From: Ifrita kowaldi
Taxonomy: Eukaryota > Chordata > Aves > Passeriformes > Cinclosomatidae
Direction of reading: 5' to 3'
Length of the DNA stretch: 64,000 nt
Assembly (NCBI GenBank): GCA_013398055.1
Contig: VZRS01002401.1
Span: 357,724 to 421,723, forward strand
Within the stretch, counting starts at the first letter, position 1. Each line of letters begins with the position of its first letter. The notes beneath the pieces were generated by a model. The model had not been told where the DNA came from, searched no databases, and worked only from the letters and a program-made list of their open reading frames with translations. Shown here one piece after another: positions 26,701 to 38,700 of the stretch. The translations under genes and the position numbers were made by a program.

Positions 26701-29700
26701 ATTTTGTCTGTAGCAGCTCGGCCCAGGCTGTGGCTGCACCCACTGTGAACGTTTTGCACGTGGGTCACAGGAGGTGCAGGTGTTGTGTCTGGGAGTTGTC
26801 ATGACCACGTTGTAACTGTTCCTCTTGCATTCCCTCCCTCTGCAGCAACTGAACCACCCCAATATAATTAAGTATTTGGATTCTTTTATTGAAGACAATG
26901 AACTCAACATTGTGCTGGAGCTGGCTGACGCTGGGGATCTCTCTCAGATGATTAAGGTAAGGATGTGTCCGTCCTGGAGGTGCTGCAGACTACCAGGATT
27001 AGGCAGACCCAAGGCAGTGGGGTGAGCACAGATGGGTTAGAAGCACTTTTTATCTCCTCTTGCAGTTTTGCACACCCCCAGGTTGCTTTCAGACCTGAAT
27101 CAAAGTGTCTGGTGGCATTTTAAATACCCCAGGCTATGCCCTGAGCTTCTGGTCAGTGCTGCAGAGGGGAGCAAGGGTCTGTGATCTGGTGGGACACGTG
27201 TGTTATTTGCGAAGTTGATTTACTCAGTCTGTGATTGATGGGGACATTTAATTACTGTTGGGTTCACTATTCACATCGCCTGTCTGCCACTCTGAAGACA
27301 TTCAAGGAAGTGTATTGACTTTCTTTGCAATGGGGATTTGGGTTTGAGAAAATGTTTCAAGTACTTGTTCTTCTTTTATGTTGCTCTTAGGAATACTTGT
27401 ATTGCTGCAAACCAGCTTTAGTTAAGCTGTTACCACCTGCTTTTATATTTTCTTTGACATGTTAATCTTTAGACATATATCCCTTGTGAGAACAGATGTG
27501 TTATATCATGTTTGTTAGCACTCTCAACCTTCTCTCCATGTTTTACCTGGTTTTTGCCATCATTATTCTGTAATTATCATAAATGAATGTTTGGAAAGTT
27601 CTCCTCCTCCTTGTTGTCACAGTTAAAATATCTTATTAACAGATTTGTTTTCTTTGCCAGCAGAGCTATGAGGCACTAGGCCAAAGGCTGTCAAACAAGT
27701 TACCCATTCAGTCCATAGTCAATGGCTAAATTTACAGGATCTGGGAAAATCTGCTTCATCTCACAGGAGAGCCCCTGGGCGAGTGCTGGGAGCAGGCAGT
27801 TGGCAGAGTCGCTCCTGGGGAGAGCCCCAGAGCCGCAGGTCCAGCCTCACTCGAGGAGGGCAGGGGGATCTGCCCCAGCCCCGGGGAGCTGGGGGGGCTC
27901 AGCTGCTCCTCTGCCCATGCAGCAGCTCTGCCTTTGTCCTCCCTGTTTCCTTGGGGCTTCTGCTGCGTTTTGCTCTTTTCCCACCATTTCCTGGGAAACT
28001 TGCAGCTCATCTCAGGCCTTTTGTGGTTGCGGCTGAAGCTGGAAAAAAACCCAAGGATTGTGAGAGCAGGGGTTAGGGCTGTGTGAGTCCATCCTGGACC
28101 ATGCAAGGGCTCTGCTTGAGTTTGCAATCTTAGCTTACAAAAGTTTTACCTACAAAATTGTAAGATTTCATGACATGAAATATTTGTATTTTTTGGTCAT
28201 CTGTAGTTCTTAGTTTAAAATACTGACAAATATGTTCACTTGCTTATCAGGGTTGGCTATTTAATTTTTTAAAATTACTTTCTATGTCATTATAGTAAGA
28301 GTTACATTTTCCAAAACATAACTGGGTAGATTCTTAGATTGGTGCCTTGCCCAGCGCTGGACTGTGCTGGCTTCCAGTGCCCCAGCTCTGTGTTCCCTCT
28401 GTATTTTAGGCATGAAGAAGATGCATTTGTGTTTTTCAAAGTCATATAAATGAAGTTTTTTGACTGGTGCAAATCTGGGAATTCTTTTTTTTTTTTTTTA
28501 ACAGAGGTGAAAAAAAAAACAACAAAACCCAAGCCCTAAACCCAAGAGGGAACAAAAGCTTCCTCCTAAATGCAGCTCCACTGCAGCAGGGGAGTTTTCT
28601 CAGCAGCCCCTCTGTGTCACCCTCTCCCCTCCCCGGGAGCTGAAGCTCCTGTGTGGATTTCTGGTGGAACAGTGGTGACAGCCCTTGGAAGGTGTGAGGG
28701 TGATAAACCCAGGGCCTGTCTCTGTCACACCCCGGTGCCTGCATTATTTATGAGGGATGTAGAGCTGCAGGAAAACCCACCGGAGAGTTGGGACTTCCTT
28801 GTAAATGTCAGGCGAACCTTATTGGACATGACATTTAGAAAATTATCACTTGTGGTCTTGCATATCCACTCTTAAATATTTTAATGAGAATTAAATAATT
28901 TTATTGTGTATATAACACTTTCTCCCTCACCCTCTGTAATTCCTCTGCGCTCTCTCTCGAGTTTTGGGTTGAGACTGTTGCAATCTGTCAGATTTGCTGC
29001 CTGGGGAATTGCACAGTCGTGCCCCTTCACAGATGATCTGCAAAAGAAAATTGCCATTGCTTGAGTCAAACACGAACTGGTAACAGCATTTCACATAAAA
29101 TAGAGAATGTGACAACGGACATCAGATGTCAGTGCTGAGAGGGGAAAGCATGAGCTGCAGAAAGGGGCAGCAAGCCATTCCCTTCCTTTATTCCTGCTGC
29201 AGCTGGGAATTCTCACGGGTGCGCTGCAGAGGAAGTGCAGCTGTGGTGAGGCAGCAGGGTGTGCGGCGCTCCCAGTGTGGCAGGGCATGAGGAGCAGTGG
29301 GAAACCTCTGGAAGTGTTATAAGTGTATCTTGTTAATGCTCTGGCTGTGGAGCTGGCTCAGTGAGAAGCCAGGGACCAACAATCCGAGCCCTGCAGTTTT
29401 GGGATGCCTGGGTGCGGTGCCAGACACGGCTGGTGTGCCCTCCTGAAAAGGAAGGAGAGCGGCTGAAGGTCTGTAATGTTTGGCCTTCACTGAAGTGTGC
29501 AGCTGGTTCTTTATTCCTGTAGTGGGTTGAAGAAGACTTCAGTTTTGCAGGGAGCCAGGGCCATGCTGCACTCTGTGGTGGTGCTTTATGCTTCCCATTA
29601 TTCTGAGAGCTTTGGGGCATCCAGAGGTCCCTGGAACCTGGACCCCGCTGTGCTCGGCGCTGCCTAAACACACCCAGCTGATCAGGAGTGTCTCAGTCTC

Positions 29701-32700
29701 ACTAGAGAGTGCAGCTCATTTAGTATTCCCATTATGCATGAAATAGAATATGTTATTCTACCTGATCACAGAAGAAACATGGATACTTTATTGATGTTCT
29801 GGCCATCTTTTAAAAAAGGGAAGCAGATTTCCTTATCCTTGTTAGTAGACGATACAATAATGAATGTTTACAAGGGGGTTTTTAATGGTCTTTTGTTTCT
29901 TAAGGCAAAATATTTGAGACATTTGTTGTTTTGAGGCATTAAATATGTTTTGGAAGGTAATTAAGGAGATTAATGCTAATCATAATTGTGTCCATTCAAA
30001 AATGTCAAACCTATTTAAGCATATTTTTCATAATAGTTGTTAATTAGTGAACTGCAACGAAGTTTCCACACAGAGAGGAGGAGTTAAAAGCTAATCAGAA
30101 GAAAAGTCATGCAGCTGCAGATCTGGAAGACATGAGCAACCTGCAGCTGACTAACACAATTCCAGGAACGAGTCAAATATGTTGCTTTTTCACTGATCTT
30201 TTATTTATTTCCTCCCACAGTATTTTAAAAAGCAGAAACGGTTAATCCCAGAAAGGACGGTGTGGAAATATTTTGTGCAGTTATGCAGTGCAGTGGAACA
30301 CATGCACTCCCGCAGGGTGATGCACAGAGGTAACATTAATTCAGTCTCTTTTCACTGAATAATAATATAATGTTCCAATTAGTAAGCGCCTACATTCAAA
30401 AACAATTATGCTGATGTTCAGCCAATGCATGTTTAGAGAGGCTGGAGCCTGCAAGATGGATTTCTCCTTCTGTCTCTGCCTCATTGTTAAAGCATTCAGG
30501 CCGAAGTGAGTGTGGTATTAGGAAGATGAGCTGCTTTGTATTCCAGACACTGATATTAAGTAGAAGTGTCAAACTTGCCATTAGAAAAGTGTCAGAAATA
30601 AAATGCTGAGACTCCTGGATACAGTGAACTCTAAGAAATAGTCTTCATTATATTAGCTGTGACCTTAGAGAGTTGAGAAGAGTTTTCCTGTCTTGCAGGC
30701 TTTTCTGAAATATTAATACAAATATGTCCCACACTCTCATAACCTGTTCTCTATTTTCATTAATTATTTTTGAATCTCTTGTCTCAGAACATCTTATAAC
30801 TTTGAGCTCTATCCAAAAATTACACTCTTTCTTTCAGTGTCAGTGAAGTGCTTTGGGAAGGACTGGACTCAGGAAATGCAAATTTCCCCAAAGACACCAA
30901 CACCCATCTCGGCTGCTTGTTATTTCCTTGCTCCTTTGAAGGAGGGAATTCTTCACTATGTTTTTCATCAGTGTGATATCATTTTTGCTCCGTTACGCAT
31001 CCCCTGATGCAGTGTATCAATTGTACCTGAATGAGGTCTGTAATTGGTGGCTGAAATGTGGAGCCTCTCAGGTTGAGTCTGCTCTAACATGAGGAAAGAG
31101 CCTCTAACCCAGTCCTGACATGACTGCTTGGGAAACTGGGCTTGTAGTGGTTTCTATCTTCCATGAACCAACTAGGCTGTGTAGAGGCCAGAATTTATGT
31201 ATATGTGGAACAGTAATTACCCTTTGCATGAGGAGATGGTGGTGGGCAGTGCAGTTTCCTGTGGAAAGTGATCATTCCCAAAGAGAACTGGGCTCATTTC
31301 TTTGATTTCCAGCAGTTAAAGAGGTTGCCTCTGTTCTGTTGAGCCATTTCCTACATTTTCCCTCATTGGTATTTCTTGTGTGCTGGGAAGTACACTCTGA
31401 TTTTTGTGTCTGTGCAGAGCTCGAAGCCTTGGAAGATTGAGCCTATCAAAGCTCCAAAGAAACACGGTTCTGCTCGAGCCTCTTTGTACCGCGAGCGCTC
31501 CAGGCGATGCTTCTATTGCAGCATTAGAACCAAATAACCTTTTGTGGCTTTGACCTTTTACCTTTTTCTTCTTGCAGACATAAAACCAGCCAACGTGTTT
31601 ATAACAGCCACAGGGGTGGTGAAGCTGGGAGATCTTGGATTAGGCCGGTTTTTTAGTTCTAAAACCACCGCAGCACATTCCTTAGGTAAGCTGGTACTCG
31701 TTAAGCAGGGCCTGGTGTGCGCTGTCAGCTCTGATGTTCAAACACAGGGTGTTTGTCCTCCCACGGTGACACGAGTGGAGTCAGGGGATGGGCACTGCAT
31801 TTCCAGCCACGTGTGTTTTAAATGCTCTTCGAAGGCATTAATAAGTGTCTTCTGTTTTAAAATCCATTTGTTATTTTTTTTCTGGAAGGCCTGGCCTGGT
31901 GTGTGTTTTACAGCAAATGTAACAAAGGCAGCTTTTCCATGTTTGCCTGCACTGTGCTTGCTGGAATTCAGTGTTACCCCCAATACCTTTTGCAGCAGCT
32001 GCTGATCAGGGCTCTGCCCTGGCTGGGGCTGTGACTGCCCAAGGTGGGTGAGCCCTCACGGCTCATCTGTTCCGAAAAGGGACTTCACTTCAAATCTGGC
32101 TTATGCTTTAAACATCCATGTTCTCTTCATATCTTCCACATATCTCAAGGTTGTCTTCCTCATTTTCACTGTTAACATTAATTCTAGTGCTATAAAAATT
32201 GCACAGTTATGCAGTTCATTCTTTAAGTCTTACAGTATAAAGTATTTCATAATTGTGTCTGTAACCTCTTGAGAGGTGGCTGATTTTCCATTTTTATTAA
32301 TGGGTCTGAATTTTTTTGAGTCCCAAAGGTGCTTCTGTATTACAGCAGTGAAGGAACTTTGGCTTTTGGTGCAATATTTAAGCTCTTTTACACTAATGTC
32401 TCTCAGTTGACTTTGGAACACACGATATTTGTTTCACTATTTGTGTTTGTGCAATTCCCTCCACTGAGTGTGTCTTGCTGAATCCTTTCTTTGATGTGAA
32501 CAAATTTCATTGCTAATACTGGCCAACAGCACTGGGCTTCCCAGTGCACAAGGAAGGAAAATACCTGCCTTGTTTTGTGTGTGCTAAAAAAATAGGAGGC
32601 ATTTCTGTAGTTTACTTTCATAAAATAGGGGATTTCAGATTTCCCTTTGTATCAAAAGCTGTCCTAGGATATATCTCCACCGTACTTAATAGATGAAAAT

Positions 32701-35700
32701 AAATCCTCTTCACAGGAAGTTACAATCACATCATCTGAACAGGCCAAAATATGATCATGTCTAATTATGTGATCTTATCCAGTTTGACTGCTGCACTTAT
32801 TATATTAATAAGAATAAATTGGGGCTTGGAAACTGGCTGCACATGTAAGCCAAGCTTGTGACCTTTACCAGGGCTGCTCTCTCTTAATTGAGAAAGCTGG
32901 AGTAGGAAGAGCTCAGCCCACGGTGCACAAACCCTGCCCTTCCTCACATCACCGGTGTCCTGCAAACAGGTGAGAGGTGCAGGACACTGAGGGAGCAGCA
33001 GTGAGGGAAACTGGAGATGTTGTGGGAGGGATGGACACATCACCATTTACAGCGGTTCTTGGATCCAAGTGAAAAAGAATATTTTAACAATCAAAAAATA
33101 GGCAGATGTAAAGCTTCTTTCTATTTTTTTGATAATTTGCCAGAGATGGAGGTTTTGTAGCAGCAGGAAATTGGTTTAATTAAGACATTTGTTGAAGGAG
33201 CTGTAAGGGACGAACACCCCACACCAGAGCGGGGCACCTGCGCGGGCCGGGCTGCGACGCCGAGCGCGGGCACTTCGTGGTGCTGCGTTGCCCCGGCAAC
33301 CGCCCTGAACCATCATTTCTCTGGCTGCTGACCCATGAATTGAATGTGCGGCTTATGCAAATATATTCATCTCATTTCTCCCTTTGGTTGTATTTGCTAG
33401 CAGCAGACTGGCATGAAAGGGCATCAGGCAGTCCCGACCCGGCTGACAGGTGTAGCAGGGGCTCGGCAGCGCCCGCCGCCGCGGCGGGAACGGAGCCGTA
33501 ATTAGAGCAAGGAACAGAATGAACGTCAGATGAATTACCAGGCAGCAGATCATATTTGTCAGGAAGGATTGCATACATAAAAATTAAGTGACAGTACATG
33601 CCGGGGTAATGAAAGAAAAATGAAAGATTTGCCTGTACACAGCTCGTGAGATGCCGGCGAGCGCCGTGCTCCGAGCGCCGGCGGGAGCCGGGAGCGGCGC
33701 CGGGGCAGTGGGAAACCTTGGGGCAGGAAAAGCCCTGGCCCCTGGAAAACCTCCACAGGCACACCTGCCAGAGGGGCAGCCTGGACACCTCCAGCCTCCC
33801 ATGGTGCTGGGAAAGGCAGCAGGAACCAGCTGGGGCTGCGGGAGTTTACAGGGCACCACCTCAACTGCCACTGCCCCTTTTCCCTGGAGAGAAGACAGGA
33901 GATACTTTTCCATAGGGAAGAGCTCTTCCCATATGAGCCTTACCAGCAAATTCATGTTTTAAAGGTACGGGGCATAGCTAAGGTGAATTTTACTACTTGT
34001 TACAACATGATGGTTCACCATCCTTCCCTAATTTCAGACTTTGGCAAACTTAACATTAAGCTGGTAGATCTTGTTTTAATAGGAGCTGTAATAAATACAG
34101 AGAATTTCCATTAATATTACAATGGATAACTTTTTTGACAACTGGTATAATGTCCATTTTTAGCCAAACAAACTTGGCATTATCCAGAGCTTCTGACTGG
34201 CTTTACATTTTGAAGAAACAAGAGGAATAAGAAAAAGAACCAACCAAACCCCAAAAGAAACCAATTTTACACGGAATAGTCTTGTTTTGGAGCAGATGAT
34301 TTATTATTTATTCTTGGACAAGAATATACTTGGAGCAGATTTTCCTTTCGGGAGATTCACGTAAGTCAAAATCTTCCCAGTTTAGAACATGCCAATAGCC
34401 CTGGATTGGAGTACACGGGGTGTTACACGTTCCTTGTGGTTCCTGCTTGGATGTGAGGGTGAACAGCGAGGAACTGAAGAGCTCTTCAATAAATGGACCA
34501 TTTGTCTGCCTTTTTTTTTCTTTCTTTTGCTTGCCAAGCCAGTTTGCCATCTGAAACAAAATTCCAGGCCTTGGAGGAGCTGGTGATCAGGAGTTGGTAA
34601 GAAACAATGGACACAAGAAATCCACTGAAAACGTCACTGGCCGATGTTGTGTGTGTTTGGAGTTCTGGCCTTTTAGTTTGCCTCTAGTACAGTATTTGTG
34701 GAAGAAAAGAGAGATGCAGAATTGCTGCAGGTAGATTGTACTATTTACATGTGAAAAACCCAACCAGCCAACCAAAAAACCCAACCCAACCACTGAACTA
34801 TGAGTTTGGTAGGGTTGTGTGATTCAATAATAATAATGAAAAAAAAAATAGAGAGCTTAGGGCAACAGGTCTTGTAACAACAGCTGCAAAATTATGCACA
34901 AAATATTTATTGTTTCTCTCTAAGAGTAAGTGGATTTCATCTGCTTTTTTGGTTTTGTTTCCTCCATGAAAATTTGTGGGGGCACCTCACACTGAGATTT
35001 GAAGGAATTTAAAGTCTATTTGAGTGTGTTTGACCACAGTTTTACATCAGCTAGTTCCCAAATTCTCCTGGGAAAAGACCTGAGCTGCCTTGTTGGAAAT
35101 ACACCCCAAAGAATGCAGAAGTTTAGAAAGGGATACTTGAGACCTCAACTCCTTTTAAATAGTGCTGTACATTTTTCTTGGTAACCTACAAGTGTGGATG
35201 GAGAGGGCGAGCCACGTGAGAAATCCAGACTCTCATTTTCCAGCAGAATTGCTTCCCTGCTGTGTTTGCACCACCAGGTAGCACTAAAACATACCCAGGA
35301 GTTTTTCCTCAGCTGTGTGTGTGTTCATGGAACATGCATAGTGTTGCTTATGTTAAAGCTAAGCTAATAGTTCTGGAAAAACTTTATTGCTATTTGAAAA
35401 ACTGGGCAGTTTTTTGTTTCTCATGGAGGCATTCAAAAAGCCTCCGTGTACACAGCCTGGAAAAATATCTGGAAATATTCTGCACTGGTGTCAGTCTAAT
35501 GCAGTCTGTGTAAAGGTGTGGGAGAGCCTCTGCTGTGCAAGGCTTGTCTGGGTTACCTCAAATGCAGTGAATGAGACTCTGAGAGAGCGTCCTAAAAGTA
35601 TGAATCAGATTTCTCTTGGTTGTGCCCAGGAGCAGCTAGGGATGAGTTTCACAGGAGGCATCGCTCATGGCTGAGCCGTGTTTGCACATGTGAGAGGAAT

Positions 35701-38700
35701 GGAATTTGAATTTCATTTCTGGAATAACTTTGCCACTTTTGCCTTTGTGTTTTCCTGGCGAAATGAGACTTTGCTTCTAATCTTAACTGGGAATAATTAA
35801 CATTTCCCTACCTTGGATGTTGCAGCTATCCCAGGGCTGTTGTAGCTGCCCACAGGCAGTGCTGGGAGAGCAGGAATGCTCTGGCATCACTGAAGTGGCT
35901 GATGTGCAAGTGAAGGGTTCCACCTTCCAGGAGTAGAGCAGGAAGCTCCTTCCTTAACCATAATCTTCCCTATGGTTTTGTGACCTTTATTACTTCAAAT
36001 ATATTGCTCTACCACCTGGTGAGTAACGTTGAATCTGAGCAATATTTTGTATTTTCAGCAGGGCAAATGCTGAGGAAAGTTTCTGATTAATAGTCTCCGA
36101 TTAGACTGTTCTTGTCAAATTGACTAATGGGATGCAATGGCGAGCCCCGACTGATTGCACTGGAAGCCTTGTGCAGTTTTCTAGAAGATGCTCATTACAG
36201 GAGATTCCCACGTAATGTTGGACAGGCCATAAAGAGAATTGGCCTTGTCAGTCTTTTATCATGACAGTTATTTAAAAATTAATGCATCAGTTTTGAAACG
36301 CAGAGACCTGCTTGTTTGTACATTTGCTGACAAGACTACAGTAATGATAGGTAAATGTGCAAGGTGGACCCACAAAATGAGCTCAGGCGTGGAGGGCTCC
36401 CAGAGCCATTAATGGGATGGAGCAGCCCTGTGCCCCCGATCCAGGGCCGGTGACGCACTGAGCCGTGCCACGAGCCCTGTCACCGCTGGCACGGCGGCCG
36501 GGGGAGGCATGATCTGAACCGACAGTGGGGCCGCCCAGCAGAGCTGCTCCCACGGCAGCCGGGCCTGGCTCTGGAGCCCACACGCCGTGATTTGCTCCGA
36601 GGTGCCCACGCAGTGACCTGGAATAACCGAGGGCCAGAACAGCCGCGGCTCCGGGGCCCTGGCACCGGCACCGCTGAGCTCGGGGACCAGAGCGGGCAGA
36701 AGTGGGGCTGGTGCTCCTCCTGCCAGCTGTGTGCTCCAGGGCTCCTGGAGCTCCTGGCACAGCTGGGCAGAGCAGTAGTGAGGAGGAGTTGCAGGTAGGG
36801 AGGGGTCTTACACTGCTGCTCTGTGGGGACTTCCAGAAGTGTCTTCCACAACTTCCTGGAATGAATCACCGTTTCTTCTGCAGCTGCACATTTTTAAGCA
36901 GGAGAATGAGTCAGTGCTAGCCCAGCCAAGTCAGTTCTTGTACAGAAACCTGGCAGATGTGTGGGAATTACTTGGAGAGCTGCACTGTCCATCGTGTGGA
37001 TGTTGCATGCATGTGGGACAGAGCCATGGAAAGCCTCAGAGTGAGTCCTTTCTGCTCCTGGTGTCCCGGGAAGTTACTCTGTGTAGTCTAGTAAAAATTA
37101 TTAACTCTGGCAGGACTCTGGTTTCCCCCATACACAGGGGCCTTTCACGGGCAATTGAACCCAGCCAGGTCTGGGACTGTGCCGGTCTGACCTGCTCCTC
37201 CTGAGCATGGAAACAAAGTCATCTCTATGTGTTACTTTTCCTGTGTTGTCATTTGTATAGAGTTTGCAAAAATGTAACTTTTCATTAGGGAACTCTTCAC
37301 AATGAAAGGGAAGGAATGACCTGAAAGCATGAGCTAATTCATCATACAGGGCAGCTGATTGCTGAACATCTTGGGGGGCCAAATAAATTACCTTCTCTGT
37401 GCTGGGTCACCTGTGCAGGTGCCAGGGCCTGGGTTTTGCCTCTCGAGGCTGTTGCTTTGTGCCCCAGAACTCATTTGTTTCCCAGTGTGCAGATCCCTCC
37501 GTAGGAACGCTGGAGAAAGTGGTGCCTGTTCTTCCACCTCCAGCACCATCCTTCAGCTGCTTATTAGTCCTGCAGCTGTCTTCAGGCAGCATTTCAAATG
37601 GAGAAATTGTAAACTGAATGTTACAGGCAAATTAAACATTTGCCATCTTGTGAAGAAAGGTCTTTAATTAGGAGAAGGATACACTGAGTGCCAAAAGGAA
37701 AAAAAAAATTGACAGGGGACGGAGAAGCAGGGGAAGCAGGAGAAAAGAGCATATACAGTCCTTGGATGTTTTAATAAATGATGTATCTGAGGATTATTTG
37801 ATGTAGTTGAGACTTCCAGGATGTCTTGTATTTTCAGTACCACAACTGAAACTTATTTAGGATTTTAAAAAGAACCTTTTTGAGGTAAGGAATTTATTAA
37901 TAATTTCCTGTAACTTCTGTCCAAAATACTGAGTAAATTTCTTTTGATAAAATACAGACTTGTGGAAGTACATGGAAATCCCCCAGCTTCTGACATAACT
38001 GCAAGTCAGAGCAGGGTTTTAAAGTTTGGAATGATTATCTTGTTTTTTTCAGACAGGTTTTGCATTCCTGGCTGGTGCTGGGCTTGGTGTGTCCCCTGCA
38101 GGGCCTGGTGACCTGTCAGAGGTGCCCCATGGGACCTGGGTCACTCTGTGGCACTTTGTGCCCTGTCAGGTGAGCACTCAGTGATGTGCTGGCCCCCGAG
38201 TCCTGCTCTGGTGTCACGGTCACCCAGTGCAGTCTGGTGAACCAAGGGGATGATCCCTCCCAATGGCTCTGTCCATCCAAGGCAAGACAAGACACTCTGA
38301 AGGTTCTTGGGAGCCTGGAAGGGAAACAAAACATTTCTCAAATGTCAGAAATGCAGAAGATATTTTCAACAATGTTCACCATTCTCTGCTCTGTATATGA
38401 TGATAAATTTGGGTCTCATCAGCTCTTTGTGCTACACCTGATTCTTTAATGAAGTCTCTCTGTGTATGACACAGGTTGCACAGCCACTTGTAAGACAATA
38501 ACCCCTGGTTTGTTTGTTTTTGCAGTGGGAACTCCCTACTATATGTCCCCAGAGCGAATACATGAGAACGGCTATAACTTTAAGTCTGATATCTGGTCTT
38601 TGGGCTGTTTATTGTATGAGGCAAGTATCTTCTCACTTTTTTACCCTGGATTTTCCATAACCACACAGTTCAGGACAGGAATTGAGTAGGTCAGGCTGCC

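Larger units (their letters stand above)
26957..30220 (+). other. NEK6 intron between coding exons 4 and 5
   Basis: 3264 bp, GT-AG. A GC-rich patch lies at 27775-28000 and a T-tract near 28487-28499. Conserved-looking blocks lie near 28930-29130 and 29940-30160. No further exon is recognised. Confidence 0.85.
31686..38525 (+). other. NEK6 intron between coding exons 6 and 7
   Basis: 6840 bp, GT-AG. It holds the CpG-rich X-box block (33190-33720), an adjacent AT-rich conserved-looking segment (33980-34200), A/C-rich low-complexity sequence (34225-34265 and 34754-34796), a homeodomain/MEIS block (36060-36400) and a second CpG-rich patch (36410-36700). No exon of another gene is recognised. Confidence 0.85.

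Noticed and set aside
31418..31537. 39-codon open frame after an acceptor-like site
   Set aside because: No donor follows, it is out of frame with exon 5, and the peptide resembles nothing I know.
38621..38628. GT at 38625-38626 as donor of NEK6 coding exon 7
   Set aside because: It would add four bases and shift the frame; the GC donor at 38621 gives the exact family sequence.
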